Of a stretch of DNA of 64,000 nucleotides, positions 1-8,584 are shown one piece after another; within the stretch, counting starts at the first letter, position 1; each line of letters opens with the position of its first letter. The notes beneath the pieces were generated by a model. That model saw only the letters and a program-made list of their open reading frames with translations, was not told where the DNA came from and did no database searches. Position numbers and translations under genes: made by a program. Source of the DNA: Gemmatimonadota bacterium (GTDB lineage: Bacteria; Latescibacterota; UBA2968); assembly GCA_009838845.1 (NCBI GenBank), contig VXRD01000022.1:68072-132071 (forward strand). The letters run 5' to 3'.

Positions 1-2
1 TC

Positions 3-338
3 TACTGCTGTGGCACCCGCGCCGAAGCTGGTGGCTCACCGCTCGTCCTCGACGAAATTAACAACTACGGCCGCAAAGATCGCATCTTCATGATACACTT
101 CCGCAACGTGCGCGGCTCACTCGCCACGGCGCGCGGTTTTGAAGAAACTTTGCTCGATGACGGCGACATGAACATGTTTAAGCTCTTGCTGGAACTCAAT
201 CGCGTGGGCTTTGATGGCTGTCTGAATCCCGACCACATTCCCGGGCTCGAAGGCGACAACGATCCCATCACTGGTGGGCTGGCTTACTCCGTGGGCTACA
301 TCAAAGCACTATTTGCCGCCCTTGCCGCCCTGCCATAA
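3..338 (+). CDS. uxuA: Mannonate dehydratase, C-terminal part (truncated by window edge)
   Basis: The reading frame is open from the first bases of the window and ends at TAA 336-338, so only about 111 C-terminal residues are present. Recognisable family segments are CCGTRAEAGG, the HFRNVRG strand, DDGDMNM and the NPDHIPG loop, which carry conserved active-site residues of UxuA. The family dehydrates D-mannonate to 2-dehydro-3-deoxy-D-gluconate in hexuronate catabolism in the cytoplasm. The upstream context cannot be seen. It is followed by a tRNA gene, so no operon partner lies downstream on this side. The identification rests on several conserved segments. Confidence 0.88.
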   Translation, partial: YCCGTRAEAGGSPLVLDEINNYGRKDRIFMIHFRNVRGSLATARGFEETLLDDGDMNMFKLLLELNRVGFDGCLNPDHIPGLEGDNDPITGGLAYSVGYIKALFAALAALP

Positions 339-415
339 TGCGGCGACTGCGACGCGCTCACCATCTTGACAACCCATAAGCGATTTGATATATTTGCCTT
401 CGCACTGGATCAGGT

Positions 416-502
416 GCCGAAGTGATGGAACTGGTAGACGTGCGGCGTTCAGGGCGCCGTGGGCTTAGGCCCGTGTGGGTTCGAATCCCACCTTCGGCAC
501 CA
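416..502 (+). tRNA. tRNA-Leu (anticodon CAG)
   Basis: This is an 87-base tRNA with encoded CCA. The acceptor arms GCCGAAG (416-422) and CTTCGGC pair perfectly. The anticodon stem CGGCG/CGCCG encloses the loop TTCAGGG, giving anticodon CAG for codon CUG. A class II variable arm (GGGCTTAGGCCC) follows, then a T arm with GTGGG-TTCGAAT-CCCAC. The long variable arm fits leucine. A strong terminator lies 22 bases downstream. Confidence 0.97.
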
Positions 503-524
503 TAAATTCTCACATAGAACACAG

Positions 525-557
525 AAAGGGTTATGCCGCTCGGCATAACCCTTTTTT
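525..557 (+). terminator. Rho-independent terminator after tRNA-Leu
   Basis: GGGTTATGCC at 528-537 pairs with GGCATAACCC at 542-551 around a four-base loop. The stem is preceded by A residues and followed by six T residues. The GGGTTA/TAACCC stem is shared with the terminators near 3250 and 50770. Confidence 0.92.
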
Positions 558-577
558 ATACACAACGGAGCGCGAGG

Positions 578-1465
578 GTGATCAATTACGGCGAAGGAGT
601 TGCACTTGGGGCGTCACTGGTTTGGGCATCCACCAGCCTCGTCTTAAGAACGCTATCCCAGCACCAGCCATCGGCACTCATCACAGCTATCCGCTGTGGG
701 ATTTCTGGACCATTTTTCTGGATGCTATTGCCTTTCGGTCCCCCCCTATCCACACTCGTCAACGTACCACTGCACGAATGGGGGCTGTTGATCGGCTCCG
801 TATTCATCGGCATAGTCATTGGCGACCAACTCTATTTGCACGCCATGAAAGAAATTGGCGTATCGCGCACAATGGCTCTGGTTGGCACGCTTCCAATAAC
901 CACGCTCATTTGGGAACAACTGCTACTCGATGTACCCGTCACCCACACCTTTATTTTTGGATGCGTGTTGGCGGCATCCGGCGTTATCTTACTCTCTCAA
1001 CGACCACGCAAAAAACGCCAGGACACGCAAGAACACCCCATCCGCCTCAAACGCGGGATAATCTTCGCCCTTCTTACAGCCTTGCTCTGGGGTTTGAGTA
1101 CCACCATGCTCAAACCTGCAATGACCCATCTCACCAGCATTCAGGCCAACAGCGTGCGAATGCCGCTCGTAGCCATGGCATTATTTGGTATTTGGCGGCT
1201 CAATCAGGGGCGCGGCAACCTGCGCGACATCGGATGGCGGACATTTGCTCTGATTGCCCTGACAGGACTTTTGGGCATGGGCTTCGGATCATTCTTCTAT
1301 GTCGAAGCCGTACTGTTTATCGGACCAGCCAAAACAGCAACACTAACAACTGCAACACCCGTCCTCTCACTTATTCTGGCCGTGATCTTTCTCAAAGAAC
1401 AAATTACGCTCCGCCTTCTCGCAGGGGTTGCTCTCTGCGTGGCCGGCGTTCTGCTCGTACTTTGA
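578..1465 (+). CDS. EamA/DMT-family membrane transporter
   Basis: This 295-residue protein has about ten hydrophobic helices in two halves, each resembling an EamA domain, with a charged loop (residues about 145-160) between them. Members of the drug/metabolite transporter superfamily export or exchange small molecules across the inner membrane; the substrate cannot be told from sequence. GTG at 578 is chosen as start because GGAG lies seven bases upstream. The in-frame ATG at 533 lies inside the tRNA terminator hairpin. The gene sits alone between the tRNA and the nitrile hydratase operon, whose own promoter lies just downstream. Confidence 0.86.
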   Translation: MINYGEGVALGASLVWASTSLVLRTLSQHQPSALITAIRCGISGPFFWMLLPFGPPLSTLVNVPLHEWGLLIGSVFIGIVIGDQLYLHAMKEIGVSRTMALVGTLPITTLIWEQLLLDVPVTHTFIFGCVLAASGVILLSQRPRKKRQDTQEHPIRLKRGIIFALLTALLWGLSTTMLKPAMTHLTSIQANSVRMPLVAMALFGIWRLNQGRGNLRDIGWRTFALIALTGLLGMGFGSFFYVEAVLFIGPAKTATLTTATPVLSLILAVIFLKEQITLRLLAGVALCVAGVLLVL

Positions 1466-1480
1466 TCCTTGATTGCACAG

Positions 1481-1509
1481 TTGACAAAGTCTTAAGTACA
1501 AATTAAACT
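1481..1509 (+). promoter_or_regulatory. Sigma70-like promoter before the nitrile hydratase operon
   Basis: TTGACA at 1481-1486 is a perfect -35 box. It is followed after 17 bases by TAAACT (1504-1509), a four-of-six -10 match. It lies about 55 bases before the nthB start. Confidence 0.55.
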
Positions 1510-1564
1510 ATGTCCCCTTCAGAAACCCAGTGAATATACACGACAGCTAAAAACAGGAGCAAAC

Positions 1565-2236
1565 ATGGACGGCATTCACGACATGGGCGGGATGCATGGA
1601 TTTGGTCCCATAGAGCGCGAAGAAAACGAACCCTTATTTCACCACCCCTGGGAAAGCCGGGTACTCGCCATATCCGTAGCCACACCTGTGCCGATCCCCG
1701 GAGGCTCTCGCAACAACATCGAAAACATGGATCCGGCACACTACCTCTCGTCCAGCTATTACGAAAAATGGCTATACTCCCGTATCAAAGGACTGATCGA
1801 CGCTGGCGTCCTGACCCCAGAGGAGATGGAAACGCGGATGGCGCTCTTCCGCAACAATCCCAATGCCGAAACGCCTGCACACCCCGATCCCGATGCCGTC
1901 AGAGCAGAACTCAAACGACCGCGTCCCGCTAATCCACCCCAACAAAAAATGGACATCCAGCCGCAATTTTCCAATGGCGACCGCGTAAAAGCGCGCAATA
2001 TCCACCCCGAGGGCCACACCCGGCTTCCCCGATACGTACGGGGCAAATACGGCACAATCATCAATTACTACGGCATCGATAACCTCCAGGACACCGAACT
2101 GCCCACAGGGTGTACAAATCGCCAGCAACCTTTATATGCCGTGCGCTTTGAAGCCTCGGAACTGTGGGATAGTGCCGCCGAAACAAAAAGTGCCGTCTAT
2201 CTGGACATGTGGGAAAGCTATCTGGAATCAGCCTAA
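1565..2236 (+). CDS. nthB: Nitrile hydratase beta subunit
   Basis: This 223-residue protein begins with the hallmark [15 protein letters not shown] of nitrile hydratase beta chains. It carries the helical SSYYEKWLY segment and the C-terminal SH3-like barrel region ([29 protein letters not shown]). The beta chain pairs with the metal-binding alpha chain to hydrate nitriles to amides in the cytoplasm. The start is supported by an AGGAG-type site at 1556-1560. Gene order beta, alpha, activator is the arrangement common for cobalt-type enzymes. The spacing to the alpha gene is 28 bases, which indicates one operon. Confidence 0.95.
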   Translation: MDGIHDMGGMHGFGPIEREENEPLFHHPWESRVLAISVATPVPIPGGSRNNIENMDPAHYLSSSYYEKWLYSRIKGLIDAGVLTPEEMETRMALFRNNPNAETPAHPDPDAVRAELKRPRPANPPQQKMDIQPQFSNGDRVKARNIHPEGHTRLPRYVRGKYGTIINYYGIDNLQDTELPTGCTNRQQPLYAVRFEASELWDSAAETKSAVYLDMWESYLESA

Positions 2237-2264
2237 TCGTCCCCAGACACAAAAGGATATTTTT

Positions 2265-2864
2265 ATGAACACAGTTACCCAAACCGAGACCGATGTAGCC
2301 CTGCGCACCAGGGCACTCGAATCGCTCCTGATCGAAAAGGGATTGATCACAACAGAAATTATAGACGAAGTCGTGGAAAAATACGAAAAATACGTAGGTC
2401 CCCTCAACGGTGCCAGAGTGGTTGCCCGCGCCTGGACAGATCCGGACTACAAGCGACGGCTAATAGAAGATGGTAGAGCGGCAATTGCCGAACTGGGGTT
2501 TGACAGCGCGCAGGGTGCCAAAATCGTCGTACTGGAAAACACCCCAGATGTTCACCACCTCGTCGTCTGCACCCTTTGCTCTTGTTATCCCTGGTCCGTA
2601 CTCGGCTTGCCTCCGAACTGGTACAAATCCTACGCGTACCGCTCGCGAGCTGTACGAGAGCCAAGAGCTGTCTTGCGGGAATTTGACCTCGACCTGCCCG
2701 ACACCGTAGAAATCCGCGTCTGGGACAGCAACTCGGATCTCCGCTACATGGTCCTGCCCGAACGCCCTACCGGCACGGAAGACTACACCGAAGAACAACT
2801 CATCTCACTTGTCACACGCGACTCAATGATCGGCGTCGCCAAAATCGAATCGCCCTCAAAGTGA
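2265..2864 (+). CDS. nthA: Nitrile hydratase alpha subunit, cobalt type
   Basis: This 199-residue catalytic chain carries the metal-claw motif VCTLCSC with Cys102, Cys105, Ser106 and Cys107. Thr in the second position of CTLCSC is characteristic of cobalt enzymes, while iron enzymes have CSLCSC. Two of the cysteines are normally oxidised to sulfinate and sulfenate. The ATG at 2265 is preferred because AAAGGAT lies about seven bases upstream; a longer open frame overlaps nthB. The activator gene follows after seven bases, fitting coordinated assembly of the holoenzyme. Confidence 0.95.
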   Translation: MNTVTQTETDVALRTRALESLLIEKGLITTEIIDEVVEKYEKYVGPLNGARVVARAWTDPDYKRRLIEDGRAAIAELGFDSAQGAKIVVLENTPDVHHLVVCTLCSCYPWSVLGLPPNWYKSYAYRSRAVREPRAVLREFDLDLPDTVEIRVWDSNSDLRYMVLPERPTGTEDYTEEQLISLVTRDSMIGVAKIESPSK

Positions 2865-2871
2865 AGCCAGA

Positions 2872-3216
2872 ATGACTCAAAAAACCGACAAAAAAATCGC
2901 TACCCTGGACACGAAAATTGCCCTGCCCAGAGAAAATGGAGAACTCGTTTTTCAGGATACCTGGGAAGCGCGCGCTTTTGGCCTTGCCGTTGCACTCAAC
3001 GAAAAAGACCTCTACGAATGGCGTGAGTTCAGTTCTCAATTGGCTTCGGAAATCGCCGATGCAGAACAAAACAACAACCCATCGAGCTACTATGCCCGAT
3101 GGGTCGCTTCCCTCGAAGAACTGCTTATTGATAGAGGCTTGATCAGCCGGGAACAACTGGACGCCAGAACAGCGGAATACGCCTCTGGCATTCACGACCA
3201 TCATCACGACCACTAA
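2872..3216 (+). CDS. Nitrile hydratase activator / accessory protein
   Basis: This 114-residue protein resembles the N-terminal region of the beta subunit (DTWEARAFGLAVAL and SSYYARWVASLEELL align with beta-chain segments). This is typical of the small activators that load cobalt into the alpha chain by subunit exchange. The C-terminus is His-rich (HDHHHDH), plausibly a metal-binding tail; that reading is an inference. It is the last gene of the operon, followed by a terminator. No cobalt transporter is visible next to it. Confidence 0.9.
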   Translation: MTQKTDKKIATLDTKIALPRENGELVFQDTWEARAFGLAVALNEKDLYEWREFSSQLASEIADAEQNNNPSSYYARWVASLEELLIDRGLISREQLDARTAEYASGIHDHHHDH

Positions 3217-3237
3217 AATTTACAACCAGCAAACCAG

Positions 3238-3271
3238 AAAGGGTTACGCCATCTCGACGTAACCCTTTTTT
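3238..3271 (+). terminator. Terminator of the nitrile hydratase operon
   Basis: GGGTTACG at 3241-3248 pairs with CGTAACCC at 3258-3265 and is followed by six T residues. It is a close relative of the hairpin after tRNA-Leu. Confidence 0.9.
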
Positions 3272-3355
3272 ACTATTAACTTTACTGGCGTTGTGCCCAG
3301 CGTATGCCTATGCTGTGAGCCTTCTCAAATTACGCGCTCTTCTTTTGATTTTTCC

Positions 3356-3392
3356 ATCTGCGTTCATCTGCGTTCATCTGTGGATGCTTTTT
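3356..3392. repeat. Dispersed decamer repeat (ATCTGCGTTC type)
   Basis: Three tandem decamers, ATCTGCGTTC, ATCTGCGTTC and ATCTGTGGAT, are followed by GCTTTTTT. The same arrangement recurs at 59706-59754 with ATCTGTGTTT, ATCCGTGTTC and ATCTGTGGTT followed by GCTTTT. Both copies lie between genes. This copy sits at the 3' end of the minus-strand sulfatase gene. Confidence 0.7.
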
Positions 3393-4829
3393 TCAACGCT
3401 CTCGCCCAGACACAAACAAATCGTAAGAATTTGACTGCCAGCCGCCATCATTTACAATTCCATCGTTGGTATCCCTCAACCATTTGACCATCCGATCCTT
3501 CATGCGTCTGAGCACGTGTTTGTACCCCAGCTTAGGCGCTAAATTGTGCAACTCCCCGGGATCACTCTCCAGGTCGTAGAGTTCATCTTCACTACACGGA
3601 TTGTAGATATACTTCCACTTTTGGGTCTGCACCATTCGAATCGTACACAGCGCAGGCTCGTACCCGTGATGCTCTGCAAAAATATCCTCTCGCCAATCCG
3701 ACGGCGTCTCCCCGCGCAGCAAGGGCAATAAAGAACACCCATCGACCTTATCGGGAATATCCACGCCCGCCATCTCGAGAAACGTCGGCATCATATCGAC
3801 CAAACTCACAAAATCATCGCAAACACGATTGGGTTCAACAACACCCGGCCAACGGATCGCCAATGGAATCTGGTGCGTCTCATTGTACATATTCATCATC
3901 TTATTAAACAAACGGTGACTGCCCAGCATATCGCCGTGATCCGAACTGTACACAATCATCGTATTATCCAGCTGACCCGCTTCTTCCAGAGCATCCAAAA
4001 CGCGCTGCACCTGATCATCGATAAACGTACAGTATCCCCAATAGGTCGCGATCACCTTCTGCCAATCTTGCCAGGTCAAATGACTGGCATTCCACCTGAG
4101 CATCTCCTTTTGCTGAACACTCGGTTTATCGACAAACTGCTCGTCGAAATTGATCCAGCGTTCCACAGTATTGGGATCGTACATCTCATCGTAAGGTTCT
4201 GGCACACAATAGGGAAAATGTGGACCAAAAAAACTGCTACAAATCATAAAGGGTTTATCAACCTCACAAAATCCTTCAATCAGATCAATCGTCCTATTGG
4301 CAGTCCAGTGCTCCTGCATATACTCGGCGGGCAACTGAGACCGACCGCAAAAAGGCGCGTCACCCCCCCATTCCATGCGTTGAACCTCCTGTGCATATCC
4401 CCAATCAAAACCCGCATCGCGCACACTCTGGTTCCAATCACGCGTCGTATGCCACGGATCAAACCCCCAAAATTCGCTATCCCCCTCCCTGGGCAAATGC
4501 CATTTGCCCACATAACCGACATTATAACCCGCGTCAGATAAAATCTGCGGATAGGCGGGCTTATCCAGAATATTCAAATCAAAAGCCCGATTAAAATTGC
4601 CCATATTCGACATCTGTCCGTGATTATGTGGAAACATGCCGGTAAGCAATGACCCGCGCGCAGGAGAGCAAAGGGCAATGGGCGTATAAGCCCGGCAAAA
4701 ACGCATGCCCTCTCTGGCAATGCGATCAATCGCCGGCGTCTTGCACACCGCATTGCCATTAAATCCCAGCGCATCATAGCGCTGCATATCGGTAAGCAAA
4801 AAAAGGATATTGGGTCTCTCCGTGTTCAT
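3393..4829 (-). CDS. Type I (formylglycine) sulfatase
   Basis: This protein of about 478 residues has an alkaline-phosphatase fold. It starts with NILFLLTDMQR, the N-terminal metal-site strand, and carries the CSPAR signature (LCSPARGSLLTG) at about residue 55, whose cysteine is converted to formylglycine. GKWHLP and SDHGDMLG supply further active-site residues. The start at 4829 is chosen because AGGAGG lies five bases upstream; an upstream ATG exists at 4853. No signal peptide is evident, so the enzyme may be cytoplasmic or exported by another route. It hydrolyses sulfate esters, possibly on sugars. It follows an MFS transporter in the same direction with a 27-base gap, which suggests uptake coupled to desulfation. 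Confidence 0.92.
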   Translation of the reverse strand: MNTERPNILFLLTDMQRYDALGFNGNAVCKTPAIDRIAREGMRFCRAYTPIALCSPARGSLLTGMFPHNHGQMSNMGNFNRAFDLNILDKPAYPQILSDAGYNVGYVGKWHLPREGDSEFWGFDPWHTTRDWNQSVRDAGFDWGYAQEVQRMEWGGDAPFCGRSQLPAEYMQEHWTANRTIDLIEGFCEVDKPFMICSSFFGPHFPYCVPEPYDEMYDPNTVERWINFDEQFVDKPSVQQKEMLRWNASHLTWQDWQKVIATYWGYCTFIDDQVQRVLDALEEAGQLDNTMIVYSSDHGDMLGSHRLFNKMMNMYNETHQIPLAIRWPGVVEPNRVCDDFVSLVDMMPTFLEMAGVDIPDKVDGCSLLPLLRGETPSDWREDIFAEHHGYEPALCTIRMVQTQKWKYIYNPCSEDELYDLESDPGELHNLAPKLGYKHVLRRMKDRMVKWLRDTNDGIVNDGGWQSNSYDLFVSGRER

Positions 4830-4856
4830 ATCAACCTCCTGATCATTTATCACTAA

Positions 4857-6098
4857 TTAATTTTTACCCCTCTGAAAACAAATCCAAAACAAAAACGCCC
4901 CTATTCCCGTGAGCACAGCCCCAGTCAAAAAAAGGCTCGAATATCCCGCAACCGGGATCATATACCCACCGCCCAGAGCCATTGCCGAATAGCCCACCCC
5001 CGACATCATAGCAGTCGCACCCGACATGGCAGTACGCCAGCGCACGGGCACCAATTCCTGATGAAAAATGGCAAAAGCCGAGCGGCGTATCGAAGCCATC
5101 GCCATAATCCCCATCAGACAAACCCCCGCAACAATCCAATTTGAAACCAGCGCCATAAAAAAAAGAAAAATAGCTGTAAAAATCGTTACCAGAACCACCG
5201 TCCGACGAATGCCCAAACGCGCAGAGAAAAACGGAAGAGACAGCGCAGCCGGAACAGCGAGCAACTGCCCCGCGGCGAGTTGTACACTGATAAGAGAAAG
5301 ACTGATATTGAGCCCTTCATCCATATAAACATTAAAAAATGTTCGCGCAGCCGCTTCGCCGGCAACGTGGAGAACGGAAATCAGTGCGGTAATAACAATG
5401 GCCGCAAGAGGAAGCACAGGCGCATTGGACACATCGCTATTATCCCCCTCTTCCCGCTTGCGTTCAACCTGAACATCCTGCGTGGCAAGCAGTGCGAAAA
5501 CCGCCGGAATCAAACAAAGTACTCCGATGAACAGCGTATAGCGGTAAACAACCGGCTGCGCGAGTGACACATCGAGCACACCTGCCAAATAATCCGGAAC
5601 AACGCCCCCCAACATACTCCCGACAAATCCCGAAAATGGCATCAGCGCGGCCTGCACGGCAAAAACCGGATCGCGCTCAACCGGACTCGTAATGCCCATC
5701 AAATAAGGCGTACCATTCACAATAAACAGCGCAATACCAATCACACCGAGCGAATAAGATATTAAAATAAAATAATCGCGCGTGCCGGAAGAAATCAACT
5801 CTGCCTGTGAAAGCAATCCAAAACCCGCCACAGACACACAAATCCCAACAACCATCGTAAACCGACTGCCCCAGCGTCCACCCAGCATCCCACTGGGCAA
5901 ACTGGACAGGGCAAAACAAAGTGCCCCCGTCGCATTGGCCAACCCCACAAATTCGGTATTATACCCCAGGCGCAACAAATAGAGATTGTACAAAAGGGGA
6001 TAAATACCACCAAAAAGGACAAAACCAAACAGCGCATTAGCCATTAAATAGAGGCGCACATCGCGGGAAAAATGCACATTTGAAAAGAGAATAGGCAT
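4857..6098 (-). CDS. MFS transporter
   Basis: This protein of about 413 residues has twelve predicted membrane helices and an MFS-like cytoplasmic loop (GGRWGSR) between helices 2 and 3. A charged central loop (VERKREEGDNSD) separates the two six-helix halves. A substrate cannot be inferred from the sequence. The ATG at 6098 is used; a GTG at 6125 would add nine residues that fall inside a short intergenic repeat, and neither start has a strong ribosome site. The sulfatase follows directly, which makes a sulfated compound or sugar a possible substrate. Confidence 0.85.
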   Translation of the reverse strand: MPILFSNVHFSRDVRLYLMANALFGFVLFGGIYPLLYNLYLLRLGYNTEFVGLANATGALCFALSSLPSGMLGGRWGSRFTMVVGICVSVAGFGLLSQAELISSGTRDYFILISYSLGVIGIALFIVNGTPYLMGITSPVERDPVFAVQAALMPFSGFVGSMLGGVVPDYLAGVLDVSLAQPVVYRYTLFIGVLCLIPAVFALLATQDVQVERKREEGDNSDVSNAPVLPLAAIVITALISVLHVAGEAAARTFFNVYMDEGLNISLSLISVQLAAGQLLAVPAALSLPFFSARLGIRRTVVLVTIFTAIFLFFMALVSNWIVAGVCLMGIMAMASIRRSAFAIFHQELVPVRWRTAMSGATAMMSGVGYSAMALGGGYMIPVAGYSSLFLTGAVLTGIGAFLFWICFQRGKN

Positions 6099-6166
6099 CT
6101 GGATCAGGATGTTCAGAGCTTGCACTGGAGTGGTTCTATCCAGTGATGAAAGGATGTTCAGGATGA
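6099..6166. repeat. Intergenic microrepeat with hairpin
   Basis: The units GGATCAGGATGTTCAG and AAGGATGTTCAGGATG flank a small inverted repeat (CACTGGA at 6123-6129, TCCAGTG at 6139-6145). It lies between the MFS gene and the gene upstream of it. The direct-repeat part resembles other low-complexity spacers in this window. Confidence 0.5.
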
Positions 6167-6170
6167 CCGG

Positions 6171-7388
6171 CTACTGATTTCTACCCGAACCGAGCTTTTG
6201 CCATGCCGCGGGTAGATTGCCTTGCAGGAGTTCGCTTTTCATGCGGATATGTGCGGTATCTCGGTCCGCTGTATGTGCAGCCCAAAAAGTGCTATCTCGC
6301 GTGGTTGCCTCCGGCAGAATCACAATTTCCGGCGCCTCAAAAATTGCGGGTGGCAAATCCGTATTGAGATCATAGCGATAGCAACGCGTTGTCGCTTGCG
6401 CGGTATAATCGCGTGTCTTAATCGTACAAATTTGGCGCGCGGGCAACCAGTACTCGTTGAGATATCGCGTATTTTGCTGATAAACCTGCCAGTGATCTAT
6501 GCCGCGCAATTGCAAGAGCGCGGGAAAATTGAGACGCAGGTCATAGCCTACAAGTGAAAAGTCATCGCGGGCGATCCATAAATCGCCGAGCAAGCCCGGC
6601 TTGTGCCCGTGCCGCGGCGACACACCAATGCGCGAAACGTGAAGATCGCCCACTTGCACTGTGGAAATGCGTTCATAATGGTAGTGTTCAAGCGCGTCGG
6701 ACGATAGGGGATGCGGCGCGATTTCAAAGGATTTATCATCTACAATACCCCGTGCAGGGCTTTGCGTGAGACCCGGGGAAACACTCAACCGCCACTTGCC
6801 CCAATTGCGTATGCCCGTAATATGCTGCGCGAGACTATCGGGGGGTTGGTAATAGCCTTTAATCGTATATTCAATACCCGCAACGACTTCTTCTGTTTTG
6901 CGGTTGATCACCTTCTGGCTACTATACGCATCAAATGCATAAGTATCCATATTTGCGTAACCAGTGTGGAGATATTCGAAGCGGGTATTCGCGATCAGGA
7001 GGCGGATCAGATCGGGTGCTGAGATGTCCTGCACTGTGGTTTCCTCGCGCAGGAGTATAGGGATGGGTAAAAGTGAAAGTTCCAGCGTGGAGATCAAACC
7101 GCGCGAAAGCACTAGGGTCGTATCTGATGGGGCATACCCCTGGCGACGCGCCTGAACGTGTGCGATCCCCGGCACGAGTCCGTCTATCTCAATGCGCCCG
7201 TGCAGATCGGTAATGTGAACGCGGGGGAACTCACCCGCTCGGCGGATAACAACAGTGGCATAAGGCAGGCTTGCACCGGTATCGGCATCGCGACACTGCG
7301 CGTCGAGAACAGATGTTGAATCAGTCTGGGCAAGTGAGATTGAAGGCCAGAGGAAAACAGAAAAAAAAAGAGGCAAAAAGCGAATCAT
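6171..7388 (-). CDS. Exported protein with carboxypeptidase-regulatory-like domain
   Basis: This 405-residue protein begins with a signal peptide (MIRFLPLFFSVFLWPSISLAQ). An Ig-like carboxypeptidase-D regulatory-type domain follows at about residues 27-110 (DADTGASLPYATVVI, TDLHGRIEIDGL). The remainder is rich in beta-strand with long hydrophilic stretches and resembles outer-membrane-associated proteins of FCB bacteria. It is too short for a TonB receptor and has no plug domain. The start at 7388 overlaps the stop of the upstream PLP-enzyme gene as ATGA, indicating translational coupling. The function is unknown. Confidence 0.65.
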   Translation of the reverse strand: MIRFLPLFFSVFLWPSISLAQTDSTSVLDAQCRDADTGASLPYATVVIRRAGEFPRVHITDLHGRIEIDGLVPGIAHVQARRQGYAPSDTTLVLSRGLISTLELSLLPIPILLREETTVQDISAPDLIRLLIANTRFEYLHTGYANMDTYAFDAYSSQKVINRKTEEVVAGIEYTIKGYYQPPDSLAQHITGIRNWGKWRLSVSPGLTQSPARGIVDDKSFEIAPHPLSSDALEHYHYERISTVQVGDLHVSRIGVSPRHGHKPGLLGDLWIARDDFSLVGYDLRLNFPALLQLRGIDHWQVYQQNTRYLNEYWLPARQICTIKTRDYTAQATTRCYRYDLNTDLPPAIFEAPEIVILPEATTRDSTFWAAHTADRDTAHIRMKSELLQGNLPAAWQKLGSGRNQ

Positions 7389-8476
7389 TGTTTTTTGCCG
7401 CGCGCGAGAATATCCCACACGACTTCGACGCGGTCATCGCGCGTGCCGTAGATCTGATCGTGCAAAAATACGGTCATGTCGGAATACCCGGAAATAAATT
7501 GAATTTTATCGCCAATTTTTAGATCGCTATTCGTCAGGCTGAGTAAGGCGTGTTCTGCCGCCAGACCAGTTACGACAACATCTGTTCGGTCTTTGACCTC
7601 GGGCAATGAAGGATGGCTACTCGTCGTCTTGCGCCCAGCATCGGCAACTGCGCGGTCGGGAGCCGCGCGACTGATAACCGTGGTCAGCACGGAAAGCGCG
7701 TGTTCCAAACCGCGAACATGGAGGCCATCGCGATAATAAGTATCCATAAAAATGCCCCCGCCGGCCTGTATCTCAGTAATACCGGGAAAATCGGGAGTAA
7801 ATGCGAGCGTACCCGTACCGCCCGCACTGACAATACCGACGCATAACCCCGCATTCTCGATAAGATTGCGCGTCTTTGACAACTCTCCCGCAGCCTTCTT
7901 GCAGGCGGCTTCTTTGGCGGCATCATCCAGAGACATCGCGTGCCCTTCGTAACCCATAATCCCCGCAAAAACCACACCGGGCGCGGCATCAGCCTGCTGT
8001 GCCAGCGCAAGGGTTGGGGCTCCCGGCGGCACACCACAGCGTTTCATGCCAACATCTACTTCAACAAGCACGCGCACGTTGACCCCAACATCTGTGGCCG
8101 CGTCACTTATCGCGTGGATATGAACGGGATCGTCAACCGCCACCATAACATCTGCGCGGCGGCGCAGGTTGACCAGACGCGCGACTTTTTCCCGTCCAAC
8201 AACTTGATTGGCGACGAGTATATCCGAAATACCGCCATCTGCCAGCACTTCGGCTTCACCGAGTTTGGCACAGGTAATGCCAATAGCACCTGCACACAGT
8301 TGTTTGTGGGCAATAGCGGGCGTTTTGTGGCCCTTGGCATGGGGCCGCCAGTGCAACCCGCTATCTCGACATCGAGCCGCCATCTTCTGGATATTATTTT
8401 CCATCTTATCCAGATCAATGAGCAGCGCGGGCGTATCGAGCACCTGTATGGATTGACCAATTGGAGAATAGGGCAT
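7385..8476 (-). CDS. DSD1-family PLP enzyme (D-threonine / 3-hydroxy-D-aspartate aldolase-like)
   Basis: This 363-residue fold-type III PLP enzyme carries the N-terminal alanine-racemase-like barrel. The PLP lysine lies in RPHAKGHKT (about residue 47). The C-terminal domain has the HDQIYG segment that holds the divalent-metal ligands of this family. Relatives cleave D-3-hydroxy amino acids to glycine or glyoxylate plus an aldehyde, or dehydrate D-serine; the substrate is not determined here. The gene lies just downstream of malate dehydrogenase, separated by a repeat element. Confidence 0.85.
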   Translation of the reverse strand: MPYSPIGQSIQVLDTPALLIDLDKMENNIQKMAARCRDSGLHWRPHAKGHKTPAIAHKQLCAGAIGITCAKLGEAEVLADGGISDILVANQVVGREKVARLVNLRRRADVMVAVDDPVHIHAISDAATDVGVNVRVLVEVDVGMKRCGVPPGAPTLALAQQADAAPGVVFAGIMGYEGHAMSLDDAAKEAACKKAAGELSKTRNLIENAGLCVGIVSAGGTGTLAFTPDFPGITEIQAGGGIFMDTYYRDGLHVRGLEHALSVLTTVISRAAPDRAVADAGRKTTSSHPSLPEVKDRTDVVVTGLAAEHALLSLTNSDLKIGDKIQFISGYSDMTVFLHDQIYGTRDDRVEVVWDILARGKKQ

Positions 8477-8488
8477 AATAAACCTTAC

Positions 8489-8584
8489 AAGTTAGAAGTG
8501 GGAAGTAAGAAGTTAGAAGACCTCCCAACACCGCCCCAAAGCGGCTACCTTTTCACACTTCACATTTCACACTTCACACTTCTT
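8489..8584. repeat. Inverted heptamer-array element
   Basis: The left arm holds four tandem heptamers on the plus strand (AAGTTAG, AAGTGGG, AAGTAAG, AAGTTAG at 8489-8516). The right arm at 8549-8582, read on the minus strand, gives AAGTGTG, AAGTGTG, AAATGTG and AAGTGTG. The arms face each other around a 29-base core containing a small GCCCC/GCGGC stem. It fills the space between the malate dehydrogenase stop and the ribosome site of the next gene. Confidence 0.75.

Noticed and set aside
475..1506. 343-codon frame spanning the tRNA end and the EamA gene
   Set aside because: It runs in another frame through the tRNA and the transporter gene; composition is basic and random (His/Arg/Thr-rich) and no ribosome site precedes it.
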